From NCBI GenBank assembly GCA_019636565.1, contig JAHBXG010000034.1, forward strand, positions 1 to 35,922: a DNA stretch of 35,922 bases. The letters are read 5' to 3'. Shown here piece by piece: positions 8,874 to 16,557 of the stretch. The notes under the pieces were generated by a model, which did not search any database, was not told where the DNA came from, and saw only the letters and a program-made list of their open reading frames with translations. How positions within the stretch are numbered: position 1 is the first letter of the stretch; each line of letters begins with the position of its first letter. The DNA is from Phycisphaeraceae bacterium (GTDB taxonomy: Bacteria; Planctomycetota; Phycisphaerae; Phycisphaerales; UBA1924). The position numbers and the translations under genes were made by a program.

Positions 8874-9067
8874 GTGAGGGGTCCTTCGAGATTGGCGATT
8901 GCAACGCCGGAAGATAGCGGAGCAAGGTCAGATGAAGAAACCGGCCCGGCGCAACAGCCGTCACGCGGTTATCGCAAAATGGCAAGAGAAGCCCTTGGGA
9001 TCTCCCGCAAAGTTCGATAGGATGAATTCGGTCGTTGCCGATGGGTTCCATTCTCAGGAGGCGTCAA

Positions 9068-9703
9068 ATGGTTCGTCACAAGCGGGTATTGGTGACTGTC
9101 CTTGGTGTGGGTTCCGTGGTCGCGGCGGCGTGGGTGTTTGCCGGACCGATCAACCCGCCCGGTGGCGCTGTGACTTCGACCGGCAAGACGACGCAGGAGA
9201 TCTATGACGCGGTGCAGGGCGTTGGTACGACGGTGACCGGCGCGGGCCGGCTCGTCGGTGTCCCGGGTGCGAACACGAGCGCCGGTACGCTTGATCTTCC
9301 GGCGATCGGGCCGTTCCCCAAGTCCACCACGCCGATTGTCGGTCTGGTTTTTGATATGAGCTATCAGGCGAACACCGGCGGCGGTGGTGTGGGTGGGACG
9401 GTCGTGTTCAACGAGTTCAGTGTCGTGCGTGACCTCGACGAGACTTCTGTCGCGCCGTTTCGGGCGATGACGACCGGGATGCATCTTCAGTCCATTACGG
9501 TCAAGCTGACCAATGCGTCGGGGCCGATCACTTACAAACTTTCGGACGCTTTGGTTATTCGAGACTCCGTGAAGCTGGTGCAGCGGGCCGATGGCACGTT
9601 CGCGCAGCTCGAAACGACGCAGTTCATGGGAACGCAAGTAGATGTCACCACGGTGCTGGGCACGGCTTCTTACAGCGCTGGAGGACACGCGGCTCAACCC
9701 TGA
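9068..9703 (+). CDS. Exported protein, possibly Hcp-like (type VI tube fold)
   Basis: The ATG at 9068 is chosen because a strong CAGGAGG site lies just before it; an in-frame ATG at 9035 lacks one. The 211-residue product has a signal peptide (about 1-26, ending VFAGP). The C-terminal half resembles Hcp: FNEFSVVRDLDETS, then FRAMTTGMHLQSITVKL and ITYKLSDALVIRDSVKL match the order of strands and the TGMH/VTL and YxLxDVLI patterns seen in Hcp proteins. Hcp normally builds the type VI secretion tube and has no Sec signal. No other type VI gene is in the window, so this may be an exported relative with another job. The N-terminal third is not recognised. Confidence 0.72.
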   Translation: MVRHKRVLVTVLGVGSVVAAAWVFAGPINPPGGAVTSTGKTTQEIYDAVQGVGTTVTGAGRLVGVPGANTSAGTLDLPAIGPFPKSTTPIVGLVFDMSYQANTGGGGVGGTVVFNEFSVVRDLDETSVAPFRAMTTGMHLQSITVKLTNASGPITYKLSDALVIRDSVKLVQRADGTFAQLETTQFMGTQVDVTTVLGTASYSAGGHAAQP

Positions 9704-9824
9704 GGAGCGACGGGTCAGTGGCCTGCGTGCAATCTAGTCTCGCATTGTGGCAAAGACCACGAAGCCGGCTTTGTTGATGAAGGCTTTGCGGTGGAGAGCG
9801 GCGAGGTGTCGCTGCGGGATGGTT

Positions 9825-9841
9825 CGGGGCGATGTGCCCCG
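9825..9841 (-). terminator. Short GC hairpin after the six-helix membrane protein gene
   Basis: CGGGGC (9825-9830) and GCCCCG (9836-9841) form a perfect six-base stem with a five-base loop, six bases past the stop of the minus-strand membrane protein gene. It lies between convergent genes and could stop transcription from either side, but no T-tract follows. Confidence 0.35.
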
Positions 9842-9847
9842 ATGAGG

Positions 9848-10477
9848 TCATTGCGAGTTGATGGTTTCGGTCGGGCGGAGGACCTTGTACGCCGCGACGA
9901 AGCCCGCGAGCATCTGAATGCCGAGCGTGATGCGCGGGCCGATCGGTCCCAAGCGCGACTGAACCAGCGAGAGCGCGATGGTTGCAACGATTAGAAGTGC
10001 GGCGATGCGCCACGCGCCGGCCTGTCTCCACATGGCGATTGCGAGCGCGATCATGCCGATTCCGGCAAGGTCGATGAGTTTGTAGAAGGCGAGATTCACG
10101 ATCGGGTCCTGGCGCAGGGTGTCGAAGAACAACTGGCCGGAGGGCGCCGGCATCTGTGCCGCGGCGAGCACCGCGAAGTCGAGGGCGTATTGGCCGACCG
10201 TGAGTGCGGCCCCGGTGATCAGAAGCAAAGAGAACGCGCGGCAGAGCCAGCGCGAGCGGTCACGGAGTTCACGAGCCAGTATCAGGACGGCGGGAATGAG
10301 CGCAAGAATGCCGAACAGGAGGATGAGGTGCGAAAGACTCCAGGCACGCTGCTCCGCCCGGACACGATCGAGCAGGCCGCCGGGTGCGATCGCGATGGGG
10401 TACATCACAACGCGCCCGACGAAGAGCGCGGCGAATGCAAACGCGACGATGAAGGCATCCAGTGTTCGTCTTGCCAC
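9848..10477 (-). CDS. Six-helix integral membrane protein
   Basis: This 209-residue protein begins at a GTG (10475-10477) with CGGAG seven bases upstream, which fixes the start. Hydrophobic helices lie at about 8-28, 48-68, 79-108, 131-150, 156-175 and 181-199, the last followed by YKVLRPTETINSQ. The layout resembles DUF4386-like small membrane proteins, but the match is too loose to claim. It lies about 110 bases downstream of the serine hydrolase gene on the same strand and could be cotranscribed with it. Confidence 0.78.
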   Translation of the reverse strand: MARRTLDAFIVAFAFAALFVGRVVMYPIAIAPGGLLDRVRAEQRAWSLSHLILLFGILALIPAVLILARELRDRSRWLCRAFSLLLITGAALTVGQYALDFAVLAAAQMPAPSGQLFFDTLRQDPIVNLAFYKLIDLAGIGMIALAIAMWRQAGAWRIAALLIVATIALSLVQSRLGPIGPRITLGIQMLAGFVAAYKVLRPTETINSQ

Positions 10478-10589
10478 GATGGCTCCGGGGCTCGGTATGG
10501 TGCGAGTGATCCCGTCGCGTGCGCGGCGGCCGGAGGTTCTTTGGAATCGCCTTGGGCGGGTTTCGCGGGCTGTTGTCGCGAGGGCAAGG

Positions 10590-12071
10590 CTAGCGCACGC
10601 CCGTCAGAAGCTTCTCGGCGGTCCGGCGCAGGTCGTCGTAGGCGCCGTTGTCCTGATTGCAGAACGTGATGAGAGTGGCGTCCAGCGATGGGTAGTGTCG
10701 GAACTCGAAGTTGACGCCACCGGTGATACCGCCGTGGCCGTAGTAGGGGTTGCGTCCGGCGCGGCCGAGGATGAACCCGAATCCGTAGTCGTTGGCTGGA
10801 TCGCGAAGAGCGCTCGGGGTTTGAGAACTGGTCATCCGAGCGAGGGTGTCGCGGGGGACGATTCGGCCTGCTTCCAGGGCCTGCGCGAAAGCGAGAATAT
10901 CTCGTGGGGTCGAGTAGCCGCCGCCGGCGGGGCTGCCGCGCTTGCCCTTGGGGAGGGGCTTCCAATGGTCGCCGTCGCGGGTGAGTCGCTCGGCGAGGGT
11001 CGGATCGTCGCCATCCATGCGGAAGGTATCGGTGTCGTGCATGCCGAGGGGGCCGGTGATGGTGTCGCGAACAAACACGTCGTAGTCCTGTCCGCTTGCC
11101 TTTTCGACGATGAGGCCGGCAAGGACGAAGTTGGAATTGGAGTAGGCGTATTGCTCGCCCGCGGGGAAACGGATTCCGGCCTGGTACACCAGCGCCTTCA
11201 GGTCCTTTGCACCATCGGCGGCACGAACAGCCTCGCGGGTTTCCTCTGTCCAGTATTCTCCGACTCCGGAAGTGTGCGAGATCAGGTTTGCGATGGTGAT
11301 CTTGTCGGCTGCTTCCTTGTCGGGAAAGTCGGCGAAGTACTTGGAGATCGGGTCGTCGAGCCGCAGCCGCCCCTGCTCTTCGAGCAGCATGATGGCCAGG
11401 GCAGTGAACATCTTGTTGCCCGAGCCGAGGTTCAGCCGCGTGTGCGGTGTCATCGGGACTTTCTGGGCCGCGTCGGCGAAGCCGAAGTAGCGTTCGAAAA
11501 CCACTCGGTCTCCAACCGCCAGCAGCACGCTCCCGGAAAGCTTTTCTTTGGCGACCAGCCCGTCGATGTACGAATCGAACCACTTGCTTGTGCCCGGGTC
11601 AGAAAAATCACCGTTGGGCAGATACACCGGCTCGCTCACTTCCGCGATGAAGACGATCTCGCGCAGGCGGTTTGGCGCCTCGGGCTGCACGCGCACCTGA
11701 AAATCGTGCCAGCGCCCGCTCTTGTCCGACTTTGCGAACACGTGGAGCACGCGGCGGATGTTGTTCCCTTGCTTTCCTTCGGAAAGGTCGGCGTGATGAA
11801 ACTCGAGTGTGCCGTAGGTCTCGTGCAGGCGTTTGAACTGCGCCTCGATGCGTTCGGCTCCGACGCGTGCGAGAAGATCGGCGTCGATGATCTTGGCGAT
11901 TGCCGCGGCACGCGCGGCATCGTCCGGGGTGTTGATCGCCTCTACCAGAGCCGCGCCCGCGGCCTCCACATCGCGACGACTCTCGGCGGGCAGCGTGTCG
12001 GGGTTTGCGGGCCCGTCTGCCGTTATGGCGCTAAGGAACAGCGAGCACAGAAGGGCGAGTACGAGGTTCAT
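10590..12071 (-). CDS. Exported serine hydrolase, class C beta-lactamase/DD-peptidase-like (family S12)
   Basis: The start is the ATG at 12071 behind GGAAAG, giving 493 residues with a signal peptide (LVLALLCSLFLSAITA). The longer frame upstream is basic and proline-rich and unlikely to be translated. Residues about 25-185 form an extra N-terminal domain that may be NTF2-like. The catalytic domain has all three S12 motifs: S217-G-N-K220, Y310-S-N312 and H446-G-G. The enzyme should use S217 as nucleophile on a peptide, ester or beta-lactam. The family includes esterases and D-aminopeptidases as well as penicillin-binding enzymes, so resistance should not be assumed. Confidence 0.92.
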   Translation of the reverse strand: MNLVLALLCSLFLSAITADGPANPDTLPAESRRDVEAAGAALVEAINTPDDAARAAAIAKIIDADLLARVGAERIEAQFKRLHETYGTLEFHHADLSEGKQGNNIRRVLHVFAKSDKSGRWHDFQVRVQPEAPNRLREIVFIAEVSEPVYLPNGDFSDPGTSKWFDSYIDGLVAKEKLSGSVLLAVGDRVVFERYFGFADAAQKVPMTPHTRLNLGSGNKMFTALAIMLLEEQGRLRLDDPISKYFADFPDKEAADKITIANLISHTSGVGEYWTEETREAVRAADGAKDLKALVYQAGIRFPAGEQYAYSNSNFVLAGLIVEKASGQDYDVFVRDTITGPLGMHDTDTFRMDGDDPTLAERLTRDGDHWKPLPKGKRGSPAGGGYSTPRDILAFAQALEAGRIVPRDTLARMTSSQTPSALRDPANDYGFGFILGRAGRNPYYGHGGITGGVNFEFRHYPSLDATLITFCNQDNGAYDDLRRTAEKLLTGVR

Positions 12072-12272
12072 CACGATTCTTTCCGAAAAGGCCCGGGGGG
12101 AAATGAGCAGCCTGCCGCGAACGAGCAGATGCGCTCGAACGGGCTTTCCTGCAGGAAATCGATCGCGGGTGGCGGGCGGGAGAGCGCAGCCGGTCATTTG
12201 GGGCATCGGTGCAGCGGTGCGGCGGCGGGGCGGGGGCCCGTACACTTGTTCCTTCCATAGACGAGGAGATTT

Positions 12273-13232
12273 ATGAAAACTCGAGTTTGTGCATGTCTGG
12301 TTGCGTGCGCGTTTCTATCAGGTGGCGTAGCGATCGGCGACGGACGCATCATTGCGATCGGAGATGAGTGGCTGCTCTCGGATGCCGCGTTCGCAAACCA
12401 GCCGGCGCAGACCACGCAGTTAGCCGACAACATCGCGAACTTCTTTTCGCAGGGGGTGCCCGCGCGCTTTCTGGTGTATTCAACGAGCCCCGCGATTGCC
12501 GGGCTCGGAAAGCGCGGCGTGCTCGGAGACGGATTCGCGAACCGCATGACAGCCCTCGGCCACACTTGGGAGATCAACTCGGCGATTCCCTTCACGCTCG
12601 CGAACCTCAAGAACTATCAGGGCGTCTTTCTCTCCGGCATCGCGGGCTCGGGCAGCGTGAATGCCGCGGTGCTCCAGTCGTATGTGAATCAGGGCGGCAA
12701 TGTTTTAATCACCGCGGGCACCGGTGACAATGGAAGCGCCGTCGCCGAGGCGAGCGATTGGAATTCCTTTCTCAATCACTTTGGACTCTCGTTTGGGAAT
12801 GAGTACTTCGCCCTGGGCGGCAGTCTGCTCAATGTTCCAACGCTGCCTTCCACAAACCCGCTGGGAAAGCTGGTCACCATCGTCGAGTGGGGGTACGGCC
12901 AGAATGTCACGAACGTCCAGCCGGATAACCCGACGGTCGAACTCGCCGTGTACGGCGATTTCACCGGTATGTCGCCCCTGCTTGCATCCGGCCCGGTCCA
13001 GCCGATCATCGGAACGGTCAACATCACGACCAAGTGCCTTGGCGATTTCAACGGCGACGGGCTCGTGGATGATGCGGACTTTGTGATCTTTGTCGCGGCG
13101 TACAACCTGCTGACGTGTGACGACCCGGCCATGCCTCCCGGTTGCCCGACGGATATCTACCTGGATGGCCTGATCGACGATCGTGACTTCATTATTTTCT
13201 CACAGTCGTACAACCTGCTGTTCTGTCCCTGA
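12273..13232 (+). CDS. GC-type dockerin protein, unknown N-terminal domain
   Basis: This 319-residue protein starts at ATG 12273 behind GAGGAG. A signal peptide (about 1-22) precedes a globular domain that may resemble a Rossmann/GATase-like fold: it has LKNYQGVFLSGIAGSG and GGNVLITAGTGDNGS, typical of beta-strand-loop segments, but no catalytic set was found. The last 66 residues (13035-13229) are two dockerin repeats, DFNGDGLVDDADF and DIYLDGLIDDRDF, each followed by an AYNLL/SYNLL pattern and ending in FCP. The second repeat has lost one usual Asn/Asp position (DIYLDG), so its calcium loop is imperfect. The dockerin predicts docking to a cohesin or other surface partner not seen here. Confidence 0.88.
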   Translation: MKTRVCACLVACAFLSGGVAIGDGRIIAIGDEWLLSDAAFANQPAQTTQLADNIANFFSQGVPARFLVYSTSPAIAGLGKRGVLGDGFANRMTALGHTWEINSAIPFTLANLKNYQGVFLSGIAGSGSVNAAVLQSYVNQGGNVLITAGTGDNGSAVAEASDWNSFLNHFGLSFGNEYFALGGSLLNVPTLPSTNPLGKLVTIVEWGYGQNVTNVQPDNPTVELAVYGDFTGMSPLLASGPVQPIIGTVNITTKCLGDFNGDGLVDDADFVIFVAAYNLLTCDDPAMPPGCPTDIYLDGLIDDRDFIIFSQSYNLLFCP

Positions 13233-13297
13233 GGATCGGGCCGCGACGGATCGCCGCTGGCGTGCTGGAACAGCGGCGGCTTGGGCACAAAAACGCA

Positions 13298-13325
13298 CAC
13301 CGACGCCGGGGAAGCGGCGTCGGTG
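13298..13325. terminator. Bidirectional rho-independent terminator between convergent genes
   Basis: CACCGACGCCG (13298-13308) and CGGCGTCGGTG (13315-13325) form a perfect 11-base stem with a six-base loop. On the minus strand it is followed within a few bases by a run of five T, which fits termination of the PEP-CTERM gene. On the plus strand a weaker T-run follows, so it may also stop readthrough from the dockerin gene. Confidence 0.8.
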
Positions 13326-13360
13326 GAACGAAAAATCGGTTTTCTGTCTGATCCGCTGGC

Positions 13361-13609
13361 TTACTTCGTGCGGCGACGGCGGCCCAGCGCGGCGAGGCCA
13401 AACAAGGCGAGCACCGAGGTGCCGGGCGCCGGAATCGATGCCGTGCCGACCGAATCGATCGTCACGTTGTCGGTCTGAATCGCCGGAATCTGGCTGGTCT
13501 GACCGCCAGCGATTCCAAAGGCGTTGTTCCCGCTGGGCATCGAGAAATTCGAGGCCGAAGCGAGCGAGCAGGTGGCGGACACGGCGAGAACAGCCAAAGC
13601 CTTGCGCAT
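13361..13609 (-). CDS. Short PEP-CTERM-type exported protein (82 aa)
   Basis: The start is ATG 13609 behind GGGGAG. A signal peptide (MRKALAVLAVSATCSLASAS) is followed by a 40-residue polar linker with no recognised domain. The C-terminus has the sorting-signal layout: IPAPGTSVLALFGLAALG and then RRRRTK, with PAPG in place of the classic PEP. Such proteins are cut and anchored by an exosortase/archaeosortase-type enzyme, absent from this window. A perfect hairpin with a T-run follows the gene. The mature protein is very small, so it may be mainly a surface tag or a cut-down relative of a larger one. Confidence 0.85.
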   Translation of the reverse strand: MRKALAVLAVSATCSLASASNFSMPSGNNAFGIAGGQTSQIPAIQTDNVTIDSVGTASIPAPGTSVLALFGLAALGRRRRTK

Positions 13610-13923
13610 GATAAAGACTCCCCTGACCCGAATCGGATCGTGAGTAAAAAGTGCCGCAGGGTTATGGGAATGCCAGCGGACCGCTGGAATAAATGAAAAA
13701 TTTGTGCGATCGATGGCCAGTGAGGGGTGATTGCCTCAGGCGGTCGGATGCGAGCGCGCAGACGTCAGTGGACCGATTCTGCGGGAGGTCGCGGGGAACA
13801 GGCGGTGAAGAGTGGGGGTGGAGAGGTCTGGGCGACACCACGACCGCACTCTGCAACCTGCGATGATGGGCGACGGCGAGTTCGGCTCCCTTGACATATT
13901 AGCAATCGGTTATATATTTATGC
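13610..13923. other. Divergent regulatory interval between PEP-CTERM and ArsR genes
   Basis: No gene is seen in these 314 bases. The right end is AT-rich and holds the strong promoter at 13891-13918. The left part should contain the promoter of the PEP-CTERM gene, but no good pair of hexamers was found there. Confidence 0.6.
13891..13918 (+). promoter_or_regulatory. Near-consensus sigma-70 promoter of the arsR-like gene
   Basis: TTGACA at 13891-13896 and TATATT at 13913-13918 are separated by 16 bases. Transcription should begin at about 13924-13926, right at the ATG (13924), so the mRNA would have little or no leader. The AT-rich stretch could also be an operator for the regulator itself. 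Confidence 0.75.
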
Positions 13924-14295
13924 ATGGGTCGAATTGCCGCCGACACATCCGCGTTTTACGCGATCGCCGATCCAACCCGGCGAGCGATTCTGGATCTGCT
14001 GCGAGAGGAAGCGGGAGCGGACGACGCGCGGCGGACCGTGCTCGTGATTCTCGAACGGCTGGCGGCATCGATCGTCGGGCTCAGTCAGTCGAGCCTGAGC
14101 CAGCATCTTGCCGTGCTCCTGCGCGCGGGGCTTGTCACGGCGCGAAAGGAGGGGCGCACGCGGGTCTACTCGCTGCGCGCCAATCCATTGAGCGAAGTCG
14201 CGGATTGGATCGGTCCGTACGACAGATTCTGGGGCGCCAAACTCGACAACCTGCACAAGTTTCTCGAATCGCACGGACGGAGCGGGCGTTCATGA
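13924..14295 (+). CDS. ArsR-family winged-helix transcriptional regulator
   Basis: This 123-residue protein starts at ATG 13924. The start aligns with the family, because FYAIADPTRRAILDLL is the usual N-terminal helix. The recognition helix lies at about 55-75 (LSQSSLSQHLAVLLRAGLV), followed by the wing (ARKEGRTRVYSL). There is no metal-binding CxC motif, so it is the type that pairs with SRPBCC proteins and not a metal sensor. There is no Shine-Dalgarno sequence, in keeping with the promoter right at the start. Its stop overlaps the next start as ATGA, so the two genes are translationally coupled. It probably represses its own operon. Confidence 0.93.
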   Translation: MGRIAADTSAFYAIADPTRRAILDLLREEAGADDARRTVLVILERLAASIVGLSQSSLSQHLAVLLRAGLVTARKEGRTRVYSLRANPLSEVADWIGPYDRFWGAKLDNLHKFLESHGRSGRS

Positions 14296-14810
14296 AGCAA
14301 CTCGTCAAAGAGTCGGTCTATCCCTATCCCATCGAAGTCGTGTGGGCCGCGCTGACCAACGGTGAGGCGCTCGCGCAGTGGCTGATGCCCAACAACTTCC
14401 CGGCGTGTGCGAAGGTGGGCGACACGTTCCAGTTTCGTATCGATCCGATGGGACCGCTCGGCGGCACGGTCGAATGCGAGATTCTCGAACTCGCGCCACC
14501 CACTCGGATGGTCTGGTCTTGGACCGGCTGCAAGGCGAGCGGCGTGAAGATGGGGCCGCAGCGTGTGGAGTGGGAGCTCACGGCGCGGGGCACCTCGACG
14601 CACCTGCGGTTGAAGCAGTCGGATGTGGGCAAGATGCCGTTCTTCATGCGGCTCATGATGAGCTTCGGCTGGGGGACGATGGTGAAGAGGTGGCTGCCGA
14701 AGATTCTCGTTCGTTTCGAGGAGGGAACTTTGCGGTATCAGCGTTTGGAGAAGGCGCCGAATAGCGGGCATCACAAGACCAAGACGGTGCCGGCGGAGTT
14801 TTATAGGTAG
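14292..14810 (+). CDS. AHSA1/SRPBCC-domain protein coupled to ArsR
   Basis: This 172-residue protein begins at ATG 14292, overlapping the ArsR stop by four bases. The START-like/AHSA1 pattern is clear: VYPYPIEVVWAALTNGEALAQWL near the start, then GDTFQFRID, a central ECEILELAPPTRMVWSW and a WELTARGTSTHLRL strand pair before the long C-terminal helix. Proteins of this fold bind small hydrophobic ligands in a helix-grip cavity. ArsR-SRPBCC pairs are common in bacteria, and the SRPBCC member may sense or process a ligand that controls the regulator. The ligand is unknown. Confidence 0.9.
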   Translation: MKQLVKESVYPYPIEVVWAALTNGEALAQWLMPNNFPACAKVGDTFQFRIDPMGPLGGTVECEILELAPPTRMVWSWTGCKASGVKMGPQRVEWELTARGTSTHLRLKQSDVGKMPFFMRLMMSFGWGTMVKRWLPKILVRFEEGTLRYQRLEKAPNSGHHKTKTVPAEFYR

Positions 14811-15109
14811 TAGAGGAATCGAGCACGACAGATTTCATCAGGCCGGAGGGGCTTGTTCAGGGCGGGCCCATGTCGCCGGGCTCCGAATTGTCTTGCCCCC
14901 CGTCTCCAAATGGGCATGTTGCATTTTAGAAGTCGAGACTCTGTCGCAATTCCTATCTCGAAGTGAGTTGTCGAGGGTCGGAGGACAGCGAGTACGCGTC
15001 TACTTCCTGAATTTGCCGCAGCTTCACGGATTGGTTGTAATGTCATCGGAGTGCTGTATGTTTTTTCTATGGGACCTTGAGAGACAAGTACGACTCAAGG
15101 AGCAGAAAA

Positions 15110-15739
15110 ATGAGAACGGCGATCATCGTCCTTGCGGCCTTTCCCGCGCTGGGGTCCATTCCGTCCGTATCGCACGCGGTGATCCGGGATTACCGTTTTC
15201 TTGCGACTGTTTCGGGTGGTGCAGACTTCGCTCACGATGGCGCGTTTCAGTTGGGGGACCGGTTCATGGTGACGTACCGGATCGATGACTCGGTGATCGA
15301 TACAGGGACGCCGATGGCGGGCAGGTTCGATGGCGCGGTGCTGGACTTTGGCATGGTCCGCATGCCGGGTAACCTCGGGACCTATGTTTTCTCGGGAGCG
15401 TGGAATTTGCCCGGTCCACTTTTTACCAATGGCGAGCGGGTGGCCTTGCAGGTGCTGCCATCTTCGCAGCCGCCGGTTGGGCTGTTTGACCTGGCATTCG
15501 TTGATATTCAGATGTTCCGCAGCAACTTTCTGGACGGGCAAGGACTTTCTTATGCGCAAGAGGTGGGAGATTTCGTGCCCACGTCGTTCGAGATGCAGGT
15601 GGATTTCTATAAGCCGCCGATCGGGTCGCCGCCGTACGGATTTTGGCCAACATTCTCTGTAAGCGGGTTTGTTCCCGCGCCGGGGTCGATGTCCGTGCTT
15701 GCGATGGCAGGTTTGGTGAGAATAAGAAGGCGGCGGTAA
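15110..15739 (+). CDS. PEP-CTERM-type exported protein (209 aa)
   Basis: The start is ATG 15110 with AAGGAG eight bases upstream; an upstream in-frame ATG lacks a site. A signal peptide (MRTAIIVLAAFPALGSIPSVSHA) leads to a beta-rich domain of about 150 residues. It contains LGDRFMVTYRIDDSVIDTG, a pattern often seen in PEP-CTERM proteins. The tail is VPAPGSMSVLAMAGLV then RIRRRR, a PAPG sorting signal like that of the 82-residue protein at 13361. It is predicted to be surface-anchored after exosortase processing. Function is unknown. It faces the DUF1801 gene, with 260 bases between the stops. Confidence 0.87.
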   Translation: MRTAIIVLAAFPALGSIPSVSHAVIRDYRFLATVSGGADFAHDGAFQLGDRFMVTYRIDDSVIDTGTPMAGRFDGAVLDFGMVRMPGNLGTYVFSGAWNLPGPLFTNGERVALQVLPSSQPPVGLFDLAFVDIQMFRSNFLDGQGLSYAQEVGDFVPTSFEMQVDFYKPPIGSPPYGFWPTFSVSGFVPAPGSMSVLAMAGLVRIRRRR

Positions 15740-15999
15740 TCATTCAGGTTGGTCGATGGACGTACCGAAGAGGATTTGGCTGTTGCCTCAACCGCGTCGT
15801 CATCAAGGTCTCGACTCCACCTGAGACGAAGTGCCATGGACCTCGACCTTGAGAGGTCAATGTGTCTTCCCGCTCATTCTGAATCCGTGCGTGCAAGCAG
15901 CCTCGCCCACCCGTCGCGCTGCTTGGTTCCGTCGCAGTAGAGTTTCTTGCAGCAGCGTGAAAGCGCGGGCACCTGGCACCAGCCACCAAGGGCAAGCCA

Positions 16000-16395
16000 C
16001 TACTTCAAGCGCTCGAGCCGTCCCTTGCATTTTACAATGTTCTTGTAATCCCACTGAATCTTGATCGCTTTCTTCAGCCAGCGCTTGAGGTCCTTCTCCG
16101 AAACCTGATCCGCATCGGCATATCGCGCCTCCGCGGCCTTGAACGTTCCTTCGGGGGTCAGACCGGGTTCATCAAACGACTGCCCGCTCCAGAAAAGCAG
16201 CCGCACGCTGTCCTTCAGCTTGTGATAACCCACGATCGGGTTGCCGTCGAGAAACCAGACGGGGTGTCGGTGCCAGATCTTGCACTCGGCGCCCGGCAGG
16301 TTGCCGTCGATGATCTTCGCGAGCGCTCCGCAGACCTTCTTGTCGGAGGCGGTTTGCGAGGCGTTGTACGCCCGGATGTCTTTGTTGATGGGCAT
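16000..16395 (-). CDS. DUF1801 (YdhG-like) protein
   Basis: This 131-residue protein starts at ATG 16395. It has the family pattern: an N-terminal helix, then GALAKIIDGNLPGAECKIWHRHPVWFLDGNPIVGY, which holds the conserved W and the short strand pair, then VRLLFWSGQSF. The C-terminus is a basic helix rich in Lys (KRWLKKAIKI). The family is small, soluble and of unknown biochemical role; its structure resembles iron-binding frataxin-like folds. The gene stands alone with its own orientation between two exported protein genes. Confidence 0.85.
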   Translation of the reverse strand: MPINKDIRAYNASQTASDKKVCGALAKIIDGNLPGAECKIWHRHPVWFLDGNPIVGYHKLKDSVRLLFWSGQSFDEPGLTPEGTFKAAEARYADADQVSEKDLKRWLKKAIKIQWDYKNIVKCKGRLERLK

Positions 16396-16557
16396 CGGAT
16401 CAATTCCGTGACTTTGGTTATTCGGCGGAGAACGCCATCATGCGGGCATTATTATCGGATTTTGAGCGGTTGATGCTCCCAGCGAGGGAAACCATTGCGG
16501 GCTCCATATCGCAACGGTTAGAATGCCTGCTCCTGTAGCCACGACCGGAAGACATTT

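Noticed and set aside
10119..12260. Long plus-strand open frame (over 700 codons)
   Set aside because: It runs antisense to the membrane protein and serine hydrolase genes, has no ribosome site and encodes low-complexity sequence without domains; it reflects GC-rich codon bias.
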